Position numbers and translations under genes: made by a program. The notes under the pieces were generated by a model. The model saw only the letters and a program-made list of their open reading frames with translations, was not told the DNA's origin and made no database searches. This document shows positions 36,876-46,402 of a stretch of 64,000 nt of DNA, piece after piece. This DNA is from Bog-756 sp963777665 (GTDB lineage Bacteria; Actinomycetota; Acidimicrobiia; Acidimicrobiales; RAAP-2). The stretch spans positions 1 through 64,000 of the forward strand of contig CAVZRJ010000001.1 in assembly GCA_963777665.1 (NCBI GenBank), in the 5' to 3' direction. Position 1 is the stretch's first letter. Each line of letters opens with the position of its first letter.

Positions 36876-39168
36876 CTACCTCGACAATTCCGGATGCTGA
36901 CCCGCGCTCCTCGCCGAAGCAGCCACCTTCAGCCTCGGTGCGCTTCGTCTGAACGTCGATGGGTGAAGGCCGCCATGCTCGAGCACCGTCTCGAGTTCCG
37001 GGGCGGGCTTGGGTCTGCACAGCAGGAATCCCTGGGCTCGATAGCAACCCAGTTCGAGGAGTTCATCCACGAGATCCACCGTCTCGACACCCTCAGCGAC
37101 CACCTCGAGTCGGAAGGACTGGGCCAGGCGGACGGTCGCATCGACAATGGCCCGGTCGCCTGCGTCGATACCCAAACCAGCAACGAAGGTCTGATCGAGT
37201 TTCAGGGCGTCGACCGGCAGGTGCTTGAGCTGCGACATCGAGCTATAGCCCGCACCGAAGTCATCGATGGCCAAGGTGATGCCGAGCGCCTTCAATTCAC
37301 GCAGCACGTCCACGGTCTCCTCCACATCCTGTACGACGGCGTGCTCCGTGATCTCGAGGCAGAGCAAACCGACCAGGAAGGTGATTTCCGACGAGGCACT
37401 CTTTGACGAGCTGAACGAGATTGCGGGTGGCGAGCTGTGCCGGCGACACGTTGACTCGCATTGTGATGCGGAGAAGGGAAAACCGCTCGCGCCACACGGA
37501 CATCTGACGGCAGGCCTCGGTCAATACCCGTCGGCCGAGGTCCGCGATGAGTCCGGTCTCCTCTGCGACGGTGATGAAACTGTCGGCGGGGAGCACACCG
37601 CGTTGCGGATGATTCCATCTGACCAAAGCCTCCACGGCGAGCAACTGTCGTGTACGGAGATCAACCTCTGGCTGGTAGTACAACAACAAGTTCCCGTGTT
37701 CGATCGCATCGCGCAACTGCATTTCGGTCTCGGCTCGCTGCTCCACCGAGGCTCGTAACGCCGTGTCGAACATGGCTGTCTGATTCCCGCCCAGAGCCTT
37801 TACTCAGACGGAGTGCAGAATCTGCATGAGTCAACATTTCTTCGACCGGCACTGACGATCCGTTGCTGAGCGCAATTCCCAAGCTCGCCATTCGACTGAC
37901 CAGATGCCCGTTGATCTCTGCGGGTTCGGACAGAATCTCCAAGAGCCTGTCTGCCATGGCGAGCGCCTCGAGTTCCACGCCGGGCCGCTCGATGAGGAAG
38001 GCGAACTCACCGCCGACCAGTCGAGCCACGAAATCGCCCGTACCCATGGTGTTGCGAAGCCGTTCCGCAACCGTGACCAGAAACTGGTCACCGGCGTCGT
38101 GACCCAGGAAGTCGTTCAAGGCTTTGAACCGGTCGAGATCGAGGTAGAGGAGACCTGTCGTCCGATTGCCCCCAGCATCAAGACGCTTGTGGAGCTCTTC
38201 CAGCAGTGCGCGTCGATTGGGCAGTCCGGTCAGGTCGTCGCTGTGGGACTGGTGGCGAGGATTCTCTTCGGCAAAGACACGCGCCGCGATCTGCACCATC
38301 AGGGATGCGACGGCTTGGAGGGCGTTTGTCTCGGCCGTCTCCCACGGCCGGTCGCCGAACTTCACAAAGCCGAGCACCCCTGGGTCACGTCGGCGTGGAT
38401 GAGCGGCACGATCGCCAAGGAGACCTCACCGACTCCCGAGCCCTGCTTCACGCGCTCCTGGTACGTGTCGGGTGAGAGTTCCGGTCGGACGGTGAACGGC
38501 TCCTTCAGATCACGGGTTGCGTCGAACATGGGGTCGGTGCCGAACGGGACCTCGCCGAGGGGATCGGGATCCGGAATCTTCTCTCTTGGCGGCCATTCGG
38601 CAACGAGGATCGAGGATTCCCGAACGAAATCTGTACGACGCAGAAAGCTGACGTCGACCTCGAAAAATTCGGTCAGGACCCGCAGCATCCACTCCAATGA
38701 CTCGTGCATCGTCAGTTCGTACACCGACATCAGCTTTACCGCAATGCGGGTGACGAGCGCATCGAGGCCCGCCTGGGAGGACAGTGCGGAGTCGCGGTCT
38801 TCGCCGCTGGCTGCCGAGCCACACAAGCCGGCGAACGTTTGGAGACAGGTGATCTCACTGGAAGACCAGCATGGGGCTTCGTCATCTCGGCGGGCCATGG
38901 CGATCGCCCCGATTCGCACACCTGACTCAGAACGGGACCGGGACATGACGAGGTGCCATCCCGAATCGGCCACCGTAAGAGACTCCTGGGTGAGAGGCTG
39001 GTCGGTACAGGCCATCCGAGAGAACACCCGTCTCCTCAGCGCGATCATGGTCGCCGGAGGGATCGCTGGAACCGCGGCATGGCTGACCGCGAGATCGGAG
39101 GCGGTTGCTGCCGACGGCAGGAAGATGACAGAGGAGGTCTCGAAGAGGGACTGGAGTGCCTGGATCAC
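36876..39168 (-). CDS. GAF-GGDEF-EAL cyclic-di-GMP protein (three frameshifts)
   Basis: A soluble signalling protein of about 760 residues. Order: GAF-like domain (residues about 10-135), second GAF domain (about 140-330, with the LVAEWPPREKIPDPDPLGEV segment), GGDEF domain (DDLTGLPNRRALLEELHKRL to the motif LVGGEF) and EAL domain (EALVRWNHP, MRVNVSP, LEITEHA, IDDFGAGYSSMSQL, DALKLDQTF, VAEGVET). The GGDEF motif is degenerate (VGGEF, acidic residue replaced by Gly), so cyclase activity is doubtful. The EAL residues are complete, so phosphodiesterase activity is likely. Frame breaks lie near 38378 (missing G), 37787 (extra G) and 37367 (extra T). The N-terminus may extend further upstream in another frame. 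No membrane segment. Confidence 0.82.
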
Positions 39169-39577
39169 GAGAGCGATGCCTCCGGTACGGGAGGTGACTC
39201 CATAGAATCCGGCGGGACCGGAATTGCGTCTGCGCGATCAGCCATCTCATGCTTTCGATCGAAAGGCTCTGGTTTCGCATCAGCACAGTCGACGCGACAC
39301 TTGAGCCACGCTCCACGTACCTGACCTCCCTCCGCAGCCACTCATGTTCGCAAACGGTCGGGTAACGAGGGAAGCGTCTCCGACCACCCGGAGGGTGGCG
39401 GTTATCGAGCGGCCCGCCCTTGCGATAGTTGCGTGTCCGACGGCACCTGTGCCACGCGTCCCGCATGGTTATCGCCCGCACTAAATGGGAGCGCAAGCCT
39501 GTTCGAATTTGGCATGTTGGGCACGGGGAGCTGACGAACCAGGCTCAGACCGAGGCCTTGCAATGCCGCCTTGGGCG
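39169..39577. other. Intergenic region, possible N-terminal coding remnant
   Basis: About 410 bp. A minus-strand stretch (39180-39320) reads SLSIESMRWLIAQTQF in one frame and might be the displaced N-terminus of the GAF-GGDEF-EAL gene. The rest holds no recognisable gene. The promoter of that gene is expected here. Confidence 0.3.
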
Positions 39578-41176
39578 CTATGGGCTGACGGTGATTGCTG
39601 TCGGTGACGAAGCGATTCCGTTGGCGACCACTACGAGCGTGCTGGCGCCGGCCTCTGTACCTGCTGGAAGTGTGAAGCTTGCAGTGGACGGCGTGCCAGG
39701 AGCCACGGACATCGACGACATGTGCGATGTACGTGCATACGTCACATCTCCGGTCGCAACGTTGGTGATCCTCACCAGCGGATAGTTGGTGGCGCTCTGG
39801 TAGTCATCGCCGTACCCTGTATCCTGGGTCAGACCGCCCATTTGGTTGCCTGAGACCGTGTAGGTGTCGCCGGCAGTCACGGCTGTGGGAACGCTGGTGA
39901 CGTGTGGTAGCCAACCTGCCTGCGGTGAACCCCCGGCGTTGTACACGTAGAAGTTGCCGAGCCCATCATTGAACAACACCTGACCAGTCGGCAGCATGAC
40001 CATTGATCCGTAATAAGACGAGCTGATGCCGGCATTCGGTGCATCGGCCACCTGCGAGAGCGTTGTTCCGTTGAACACGAAGCAGTGTGCGGGCTTCTGG
40101 TAGACACCTGGACTGGCGTCCACGAGCACGTTGCCGTCGGGCAGAACGGCACCAGGACCGTCGGCCGCGTCAAATTGCATTCCCCCGATGACTGGGAACT
40201 TGGGAGCGCTGGACCACTTGTGGGTCGTAGTGTTGTAGACGGCGTTGTATCCGGAGGCCCCTGTGGCGAACACGGTCCCGTTGGGACGGAGCATCTGTGG
40301 TCCGATCTCGTGGACGCTGTCCTCGAGAGCCTGTGGCGTCAGTCCGGCGCTCGTCCATCGTCCGGTGGACGGGTTGTAGATCTCGGTGTTGCGGTGCGAC
40401 ACCGTGTTGGCGAGGTCCGTGTCGACGGTCAGGACATCACCGTTCGGCAGCAACGACCAGCCCTCCTCTCCGTTACCATCGGCTTTCCCGGCGCCAGTGG
40501 CCGTCCAGGTGAGCGTCGTCTCGTTGAGGATGGCCTGAACCGTGGTCGTCGTGTACCCGGACGCCCCCATCATGAATTTCCCGTTGGCCAGCACAGTGCT
40601 CGGCGCATCGCCGATGCGTGACCACTCACTACTTCCGGTCGGGGGTGCGACCGACCTCCACGTGTTGGTCAGTGGGTTGTAGATGGCCCCTTTGTTGGTC
40701 CACACCTCGCTGCCGGAGTTGTATTCACCACCCTCGACGATGAACCGTCCGTCGGGGAGCACGGCCGAGGCGTAGTCCGCCGGTGCATATCCCGACGGCA
40801 TGGAAGCAAGCTGGGACCAGGTGCCAGCGACGTAGCTTCCCTTGTTGTTGGGAGTGAGACGCCACCACTGGCCGGTGCCGACGTTGCTCGGGCCGTTGTC
40901 CTGGACCAGCACGGTCCCATCCGTGAGGACGAACATGGAGCCGGGGACGAACGGTGGGGTCGGTAACGCCTGCCACGGAGACCCCGGAACGGCTGGGACG
41001 TGGAGGGAGCCGGGGCTCGGGGGTGGCCGGAGTGGGTCAGCGACACGGGGTCCGGGAGCGGACGATTGAGCGGCTGCCACGTCAACCTGTCCGATCACCA
41101 GGGCCAAGAGGCCTGCCGCCAAGCAAAGGGTGACGAATGCAAACCGCTTTGGGTGGTGACCATTAAGGAAGCGCAT
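39578..41176 (-). CDS. Secreted kelch-repeat protein with DUF1929-like C-terminal domain
   Basis: A 532-residue exported protein. A signal peptide (basic start then FAFVTLCLAAGLLALVIG) ends near residue 36. Six or so kelch-type blades follow: ASAVLPDGRFIVEGGEYNSGSEVWTN, PSTVLANGKFMMGASGY, GWSLLPNGDVLTVDTD, PQMLRPNGTVFATGASG, GAVLPDGNVLVDAS and SMVMLPTGQVLFNDG. The last 100 residues match the Ig-like domain that caps galactose oxidase-like proteins (VSGNQMGGLTQDTGYGDDYQ and YPLVRITN). ATG 41176 has TAGGAGTG upstream. No copper-radical Cys-Tyr motif was identified, so enzyme activity is not implied. Confidence 0.8.
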   Translation of the reverse strand: MRFLNGHHPKRFAFVTLCLAAGLLALVIGQVDVAAAQSSAPGPRVADPLRPPPSPGSLHVPAVPGSPWQALPTPPFVPGSMFVLTDGTVLVQDNGPSNVGTGQWWRLTPNNKGSYVAGTWSQLASMPSGYAPADYASAVLPDGRFIVEGGEYNSGSEVWTNKGAIYNPLTNTWRSVAPPTGSSEWSRIGDAPSTVLANGKFMMGASGYTTTTVQAILNETTLTWTATGAGKADGNGEEGWSLLPNGDVLTVDTDLANTVSHRNTEIYNPSTGRWTSAGLTPQALEDSVHEIGPQMLRPNGTVFATGASGYNAVYNTTTHKWSSAPKFPVIGGMQFDAADGPGAVLPDGNVLVDASPGVYQKPAHCFVFNGTTLSQVADAPNAGISSSYYGSMVMLPTGQVLFNDGLGNFYVYNAGGSPQAGWLPHVTSVPTAVTAGDTYTVSGNQMGGLTQDTGYGDDYQSATNYPLVRITNVATGDVTYARTSHMSSMSVAPGTPSTASFTLPAGTEAGASTLVVVANGIASSPTAITVSP

Positions 41177-41500
41177 CGCTCACTCCTATCCCGGCAGATC
41201 CGCCTAGTGCCGTCCGCCGCATTCCCGTCATCGGGCGCCGATGCTGTCGAGCAGCATGCCACCCTCTGGCTGAGTGGCAGCAATCGTATCCACGACTAAC
41301 GGGTCTGTCATCCGAGATGTCGGCGAGGCGATGTCGGCCACTTCGTGCGAACCTGGAAGACGCTCTCTCTTCGCCTCTGGCAGTAGTCGCAGCCGCGCGC
41401 AGAGTGGGCTGGAGGTTCTTGGGGTTTCTGGGAGCGACAGGGGCTGTGTTGGTCTGCCTGTCGCTGACCGCCGGCTCGGCGGCTGCTCGCGCTCACGTGG
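41177..41500. other. Intergenic region, no gene seen
   Basis: About 320 bp between the kelch gene and the lipoprotein gene. No reading frame with convincing protein sequence was found on either strand. Confidence 0.4.
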
Positions 41501-41980
41501 TCACCCAGCGAAGGCGATTGGCGCGAAGCCGAAGGATCCTCCAAGTCCCGAGGTGGCGACGATGACACACTCTCCTGAGCAAAGGACTGCGTCAGTGCTG
41601 AGGGGTCTGGTTGCGGCGCTCGATTGGACCGTGAAGGACGCGGATCCTTGGCCATTCTCGTCGGTGAGGCCGAATGGCTGGGCTGCCAACTGCACACCGC
41701 AACCTAAGCGGTTCACCTGTCTCGGTGTCTCACATTCTGACAGATAGAACTTTGTGCTCGGGACAAAGCCCTCCACGCTGACCATCACCTGTTGTCCATC
41801 GTGGAGGCCTGTCCAAGGTGCGGCGGTGACCTCCTCTGCCATGAGACGGACAGATGGCCTCGCTGTAGTCGAGGTTGCTCGCTGGCTGGCCGCTGAGGAT
41901 GAGGATCCACTCCCGCATCCGGTCGCCAGCAAGGCGACGGAGAGCAAGGACCCAACGCCGGCAACTGCCCATTTGCTCAT
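41501..41980 (-). CDS. Neocarzinostatin-like secreted lipoprotein
   Basis: About 159 residues. The signal peptide WAVAGVGSLLSVALLATGC carries lipobox LATGC. The mature domain has the order seen in the neocarzinostatin (enediyne apoprotein) Ig-like family: VTAAPWTGLHDGQQVMVSVEGFVPSTKFYLSECE, then GLTDENGQGSASFTVQSS and a second Cys pair (LCSGECVIVAT). Proteins of this kind are common in Acidimicrobiia and are not evidence for an enediyne. Start 41980 was chosen over GTG 41998 because it sits directly before the hydrophobic part. Function unknown. Confidence 0.7.
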   Translation of the reverse strand: MSKWAVAGVGSLLSVALLATGCGSGSSSSAASQRATSTTARPSVRLMAEEVTAAPWTGLHDGQQVMVSVEGFVPSTKFYLSECETPRQVNRLGCGVQLAAQPFGLTDENGQGSASFTVQSSAATRPLSTDAVLCSGECVIVATSGLGGSFGFAPIAFAG

Positions 41981-42082
41981 ACTGGCAAAGTGTTCCACGA
42001 GACATCCGACACCGTGGTTCCCCAGTCGGGTCCAATGCCTACCGCTTGGCAGGCCTCTACGGCTGGGCTGAGCCGACTTGGG

Positions 42083-43294
42083 CTACAACTCGACGACGGC
42101 GACCGGGACACCAGAGCTTGTGGTGGTCCCGTCTCCCAGCTCACCGAAGTGGTTGAGGCCCCAGCACTCAACCGTTCCACCAACCAACGCACACGTCTGG
42201 AAGCCGCCTGCGCCGACAGCCGTTGCCCCAGTCAGACCCGTGACTGCACCTGGGGCCGGGTTGCACGCAAAGCCAGCGGCGCAGGTGTCGGGGCCAGAGT
42301 TCGTCCCGTTGCCGAGTTGGGCAGCCTCGTTGTCTCCCCAGCACTTGACGGTTCCTCCGCTGATGAGCGCACAGGCGTGGAACTTCCCGGCGGAGATGGC
42401 AGTCGCACTGCTCAGACCGACGACCGCGACCGGGTTCGGGTAGCAAGTCCGGAGCCCGAGACTGCACGGGCCCGTTGCGCCAGCGGTCGTCCCGTGACCC
42501 ACCTCGCCGAAAGCATTGTCTCCCCAGCACTTGGCCCTCCCCGTGTTGAGCAGGGCACAGGCGCTGTAGTCGCCGACAGAGACGGCAGTCACCCCGTTCA
42601 GGCCCGTGACGGAAACTGGGACGCCCGAGCCGACAAGGGTCCCGTTTCCCAGCTCGCCTTCGTTGTTCTGTCCCCAGCACTTGGCCCTCCCCGTGTTGAG
42701 CAGGGCACAGGCGTTTTCGTAGGAACCGGCAGCGACGGCAAGCACCCCGCTGAGCCCGGTGACGGCCACTGGCACCGACGATGAGGTGCCGGTTCCGTTG
42801 CCGAGGATCTCGCCCCAGCACATGGCCCTCCCCGTGTTGAGCCGCACACAGGCGGTGGTGCCGCGAGCGGAGATGGTGGTGGCCCCGCTCAGCCCTTTGA
42901 CGGCTACTGGCACCAGCGAGCCGATTCTCGTCCCGTTGCCGAGCTGACCGTAGGCGTTGTTCCCCCAGCATGTGATCGTCCCGGCCCTGAGCAGCGCACA
43001 GGTACTTTTGTCAGCGGCGGAAATCGCCGTGACCCCGGTCAATCCCCCAACAGCCACCGGAACATCCGAGTTGGTGGTGGTCCCATTGCCCAGCTGACCG
43101 TTCGTGTTGCGCCCCCAGCACCGAACCGTCCCTCCGGCGAGCAATGCACAGGCGTGGTCTCGACCAACGGCGATGGCGACAACGTCCGTAGCAGCAGTCC
43201 GCGAATGCTGTGCTGCGCCGACCGTCGGATTCACCGAGAGCATCGCCCCCGCCAGTCCCGCCGCCGCCAGGATCCGAGTTCCTCGACCGCTCAT
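42083..43294 (-). CDS. Secreted RCC1-like beta-propeller protein
   Basis: A 403-residue exported protein: signal peptide ILAAAGLAGAMLSVNPTVGAA, then about seven RCC1-type repeats with the core GxxHxCALxxxGxxxCWGxNxxGQLGNGT (for example HACALLAGGTVRCWGRN, STCALLRAGTITCWGNN, SACALLNTGRAKCWGDN, HACALISGGTVKCWGDN). Paired Cys residues in each blade suggest disulfides outside the cell. Several blades are nearly identical at DNA level near 42515-42555, 42675-42715 and 42815-42855. ATG 43294 has a purine-rich leader; the GTG at 43312 has none. Role unknown, possibly surface binding. Confidence 0.85.
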   Translation of the reverse strand: MSGRGTRILAAAGLAGAMLSVNPTVGAAQHSRTAATDVVAIAVGRDHACALLAGGTVRCWGRNTNGQLGNGTTTNSDVPVAVGGLTGVTAISAADKSTCALLRAGTITCWGNNAYGQLGNGTRIGSLVPVAVKGLSGATTISARGTTACVRLNTGRAMCWGEILGNGTGTSSSVPVAVTGLSGVLAVAAGSYENACALLNTGRAKCWGQNNEGELGNGTLVGSGVPVSVTGLNGVTAVSVGDYSACALLNTGRAKCWGDNAFGEVGHGTTAGATGPCSLGLRTCYPNPVAVVGLSSATAISAGKFHACALISGGTVKCWGDNEAAQLGNGTNSGPDTCAAGFACNPAPGAVTGLTGATAVGAGGFQTCALVGGTVECWGLNHFGELGDGTTTSSGVPVAVVEL

Positions 43295-43761
43295 TCGCTC
43301 ACCCCGGTTCACGCTGGGAGGCCCAACCCACGAGATATCGCTGACGGTATCATCGATGGACCACGCAACGCCGAGTTGATTCGTTCGGGAAACGGGCGTC
43401 GTCCCTCATGGGTGCATCGTCGAGGTGGTCACGCCGGACGCCGATTCCCAAGTCGCAATGGGCACGAACGAGATGGACCCGGCGACCCGCATCCCCTCCG
43501 CCCGTGCCGGTTTCGCACAAGGCAAGCAGGAAGCGACCAGCGTGAAGTTCATCTGACGATTGCACGGCGACGACCAGCGCCACACTGCATTTGTGAAGAG
43601 CCCTGAACGCCAGCTCTCGGCGGCGCTATTCGACTCACGTGAGGAAGGGACCTAAGTTTGTCCTAGCGGTGGATGACGGTCGCCGATGCGCTGCGTTCGT
43701 CGCCGAGCGCCCAGACAACTGCGATTCGGAAACACGAGGAGATACGTGAGGAGATCAACAG
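43295..43761. other. Intergenic region, no gene seen
   Basis: About 470 bp between divergent genes. Short frames on both strands lack recognisable protein features. It should contain promoters for the RCC1-like gene and for the small gene at 43762. Confidence 0.4.
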
Positions 43762-44067
43762 ATGTCGGCAACGCTGAAGCTGACGCATAAGGCAATCGGA
43801 GCGGAGGTCCGTCGTGACCCGTACGATGTCGTAGTCGACGGCGAGCGGATCGGGTCGGTCGATATGAACGAGACGATCGAGATACCAGTCGAGCCAGGAC
43901 TTCATGCTCTGCAGGTTCGCAATGGTCGAAAGTCGAGCAGTACTGAGACCTTCGAAGCAGCTGAGGGCGAGATCGCCGCTTTCCGATGCACCGGAAAGAG
44001 GTTCTTGCCGATCTTTCTGGCATCATTCATCGTCCCCAGGCTTGCACTGAAACTCGTTCGCGATTGA
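43762..44067 (+). CDS. Small protein with C-terminal membrane segment, hypothetical
   Basis: A 101-residue protein. The first 75 residues look like a small beta domain (VVVDGERIGSVDMNETIEIPVEPGLHALQVRNGR), a pattern shared with PEGA-like surface domains. Residues 80-95 (RFLPIFLASFIVPRLAL) are a probable membrane anchor. A good GAGGAGATCAACAG leader precedes ATG 43762. The stop overlaps the next gene by TTGA, so the two are coupled. Family not firmly recognised. Confidence 0.6.
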   Translation: MSATLKLTHKAIGAEVRRDPYDVVVDGERIGSVDMNETIEIPVEPGLHALQVRNGRKSSSTETFEAAEGEIAAFRCTGKRFLPIFLASFIVPRLALKLVRD

Positions 44068-44471
44068 GTCGGCGTCGCTGTCATGGCTCCATCCTCGTCT
44101 ACGACGGAGACTGCGGGTTCTGCACCACCGCGGCCGGGTGGGCCGCTCGAAAGTTCCATCATGGAGAACGGGCCGAGGCGTGGCAGTTCCTCGATGAGAG
44201 CCTTCTCGAACAGCACGGGCTCAGTCTCGACGACGTGCTGGGGGCTGCTTGGTGGGTAGACGACCGCGGGCATCCCGAACGAGGGCACCGCGCCATCGGC
44301 AGGGCGCTGCACGCCGGCGGCAGGTTGCGCTGCGCCTTCGGTTGGTGCGTCCTCACCCCGCCGACGAGTTGGCTCTCCGCTGGCGTCTACCGGCTGATCG
44401 TGCGCTGGCGCTACCGGCCGCCGGGAGGCACGCCGGCCTGCAGAGTCGACGCCAGGCCGCCGAAGGTGTGA
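44064..44471 (+). CDS. DCC-family thiol-disulfide oxidoreductase (DUF393)
   Basis: About 135 residues. SILVYDGDCGFCTTAAGWAAR carries the DxxCGFC active site that names the DCC family, and GHRAIGRALHAGGRL matches the conserved middle (AxxxxL). The start is not an ATG: TTG 44064 lies in a TTGA overlap with the upstream stop and precedes LSRRRCHG, which fits translational coupling. Members are thought to be thioredoxin-like proteins of unsettled function. Confidence 0.75.
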   Translation: MSRRRCHGSILVYDGDCGFCTTAAGWAARKFHHGERAEAWQFLDESLLEQHGLSLDDVLGAAWWVDDRGHPERGHRAIGRALHAGGRLRCAFGWCVLTPPTSWLSAGVYRLIVRWRYRPPGGTPACRVDARPPKV

Positions 44472-44488
44472 GACGAGCCGTGCCGTCG

Positions 44489-46166
44489 TCAGCCGGTGAG
44501 CAGGTCGGCACGGCCGTTGGCGACGAACTCGGCGCGCAGGGCGGCCATGTCCGCCGGGGTCATGCGCACGTAGTCGGTTCCCCGCTCCTCCCGCTGCCAG
44601 TAGGGGTCGTCCGACCACCACTGCCGGGCGCGGAGAGGTGCCTTGTCCACTTTGTGGGTGCCTGTGGTGGGCAACGCGTCGACGATGCGCACGTACCGTG
44701 GCGCCCACTTGGTACCGAGGTCGGGCTGGTCAGCGAGGAAGTCGGTGAACGCGCCGGGGTCGAAGGGCCGGCCCTCCTCGAGCTCGAGAGCGGCCATCAC
44801 CTGGTCCCCGGTCCGGCTGTCGGGCACGGCGTAGACCGCGACCCCGCGCACCCCGTCCATGCGGCCGAGGATCTGCTCGATGGGCGCGGCGGTGAAGTTC
44901 TCGCTGTCCACCCGGAGCCAGTCACCCGTCCGCCCGGCGAAGTAGAAGATCCCCTCGTCGTCCTGGTAGGCGAGGTCACCGGACCAATACCAGCCGTCGC
45001 GCACCCGCAGCGCCTCGGCATCGGGGTCGTTGTAGTACCCCTCGAATGCGGGAACCTCCGTGCGACCGACCAGTTCGCCGATGGCTTCGTCGGGATTTGC
45101 CAGCCGGCCCTGTCCGTCGAAGCGGGCGGTGGGGCACGGCTCCCCGGTGGCCGGGTCGACCACCGCGATGTCGGTTCCCCTCGGGGCTCGGCCGAGGGCA
45201 CCGGGACGGGCATCCGGCACCGGGTGGAGCACGATGGCCCCTTCGCTCGACCCGTATCCCTCGATCACCGGGACGCCGAAGCGACGGGTGAACTCGTCCT
45301 TGTCGGGCCCGGAGGTCTCGGGGCCGAGCACGAAGCGGAGTGAATGGTCGCGGTCGTGCTCGGTGGGCGGCGTGGCCAGGATGTGGGCGATGGCCCTGCC
45401 CACGGTATTGGCGAAGGTGGCGCCGCAAGCCCGGACGTCGGGGAGGAACCCCGACGCCGAGAACCGTCGCCTGAGGGCCAGGGTCGCCCCGCCGGCCATC
45501 CAGGGGAAGACCGACGACGAGAGCGAGTTGCCGTGGAAGAGGGGCATCGCGCAGTAGAGGACGTCCGTCGCGGAGAACGGCATCTTGGCGCCGGCCCGTG
45601 CCGCCCGCCCCTGGGTCATCCGGACCGCCTTCGGGTGGCCGGTCGATCCCGAGGTGAACAGCAGGAGGTAGAGGTCCTCCGGTGTCGGCTTCCGGACCTC
45701 TTCCGCGGTCGTGCCGGCAGCCACGTGTTCCAGGCGGGAACGGTAGTCGTCCCCGTCCACCGCGAGCACGTGTCCGGCCGCGCTGCCGAGGTCGAGCCCA
45801 TCGAGGTCTCCGACGTGGGCGAGGTCGGTGAGCAGGACCCGGCAGTCGGTCTTGCGGACGTCCCGGGCCAGCGCCTCACCGCGTCGGGTGGGGTTGAGCC
45901 CGACGACCACCGCTCCGGCCAGCGCCGCGCCTCCGAGGATGAACACGTACTCGTCGGTGTTCTCGAGGAGCACGCCGAGGTGGAGCGGGCCGCCGTCAGC
46001 GAGCCCGGCGAAGACGGTCGGCCCGTCTGCGCGACTCGGAGACCACCTCGCGCCATGACCACTCGGACCCTTCGAAGAGAAGCGCACGGTCGTCGTTGTC
46101 GGCCTGCCGGAGGAGCAGCTCGGCCACCGTGGCGGCTGGTGGTGGCACGGCGTGGTCCGGTGGCAC
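44489..46166 (-). CDS. Acyl-CoA synthetase, AMP-forming (one frameshift)
   Basis: An acyl/aryl-CoA ligase of about 558 residues. Motifs: LLFTSGSTGHPKAVRMT (ATP loop), VIEGYGSSEGAIV, YWSGDLAYQDDEGIFYFAGRTGDWLRVDSENF (hinge) and THKVDKAPLR with the adenylation Lys. GTG 46166 is the likely start and lies 6 nt past the stop of the VOC-like ORF. The first 50 codons read in another frame (AELLLRQADNDDRALLFEGSEWSWREVVSESRRR); a missing base near 46020 separates them from LHLGVLLENTDEYVF. It should activate a carboxylic acid to its CoA thioester and feed the acyl-CoA dehydrogenases nearby. Confidence 0.85.
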
Positions 46167-46172
46167 GCGGGT

Positions 46173-46376
46173 TCAGTGGGCGGCGGGCCGGACGAGTTCG
46201 AGCAGCTGGCCGTCCGGGTCGCGGACCATGACCGCAACGCCGACGTTGCTCTCCTCGAGGACTTGTCCGCCGAAGGCGGGCACCAGGGACAATATTGCGT
46301 CGAGGTCGGTCACGCAGAGCCCGGCGTGGTCAACGGTGATCCCCGGCGCACCGCCGGCCGAGGGTACCGCGGTCAT
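46173..46376 (-). CDS. Short VOC-like (glyoxalase/bleomycin) domain protein
   Basis: A 67-residue ORF that begins TVDHAGLCVTDLDAILSLV (first VOC strand and helix) and ends VAVMVRDPDGQLLELVRP (last strand with the metal-ligand Glu). The typical VOC module is about 120 residues, so the middle appears missing. Either a deletion or assembly loss removed it, or this is a minimal half-module. It sits between the ligase and SDR genes in the same direction. Confidence 0.5.
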   Translation of the reverse strand: MTAVPSAGGAPGITVDHAGLCVTDLDAILSLVPAFGGQVLEESNVGVAVMVRDPDGQLLELVRPAAH

Positions 46377-46402
46377 GTCCTGGCGGCGTCCTGGGAGAGC
46401 CC

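Noticed and set aside
41501..41980. Enediyne biosynthesis marker
   Set aside because: The neocarzinostatin-like fold is widespread in secreted actinobacterial lipoproteins and no polyketide synthase genes are present.
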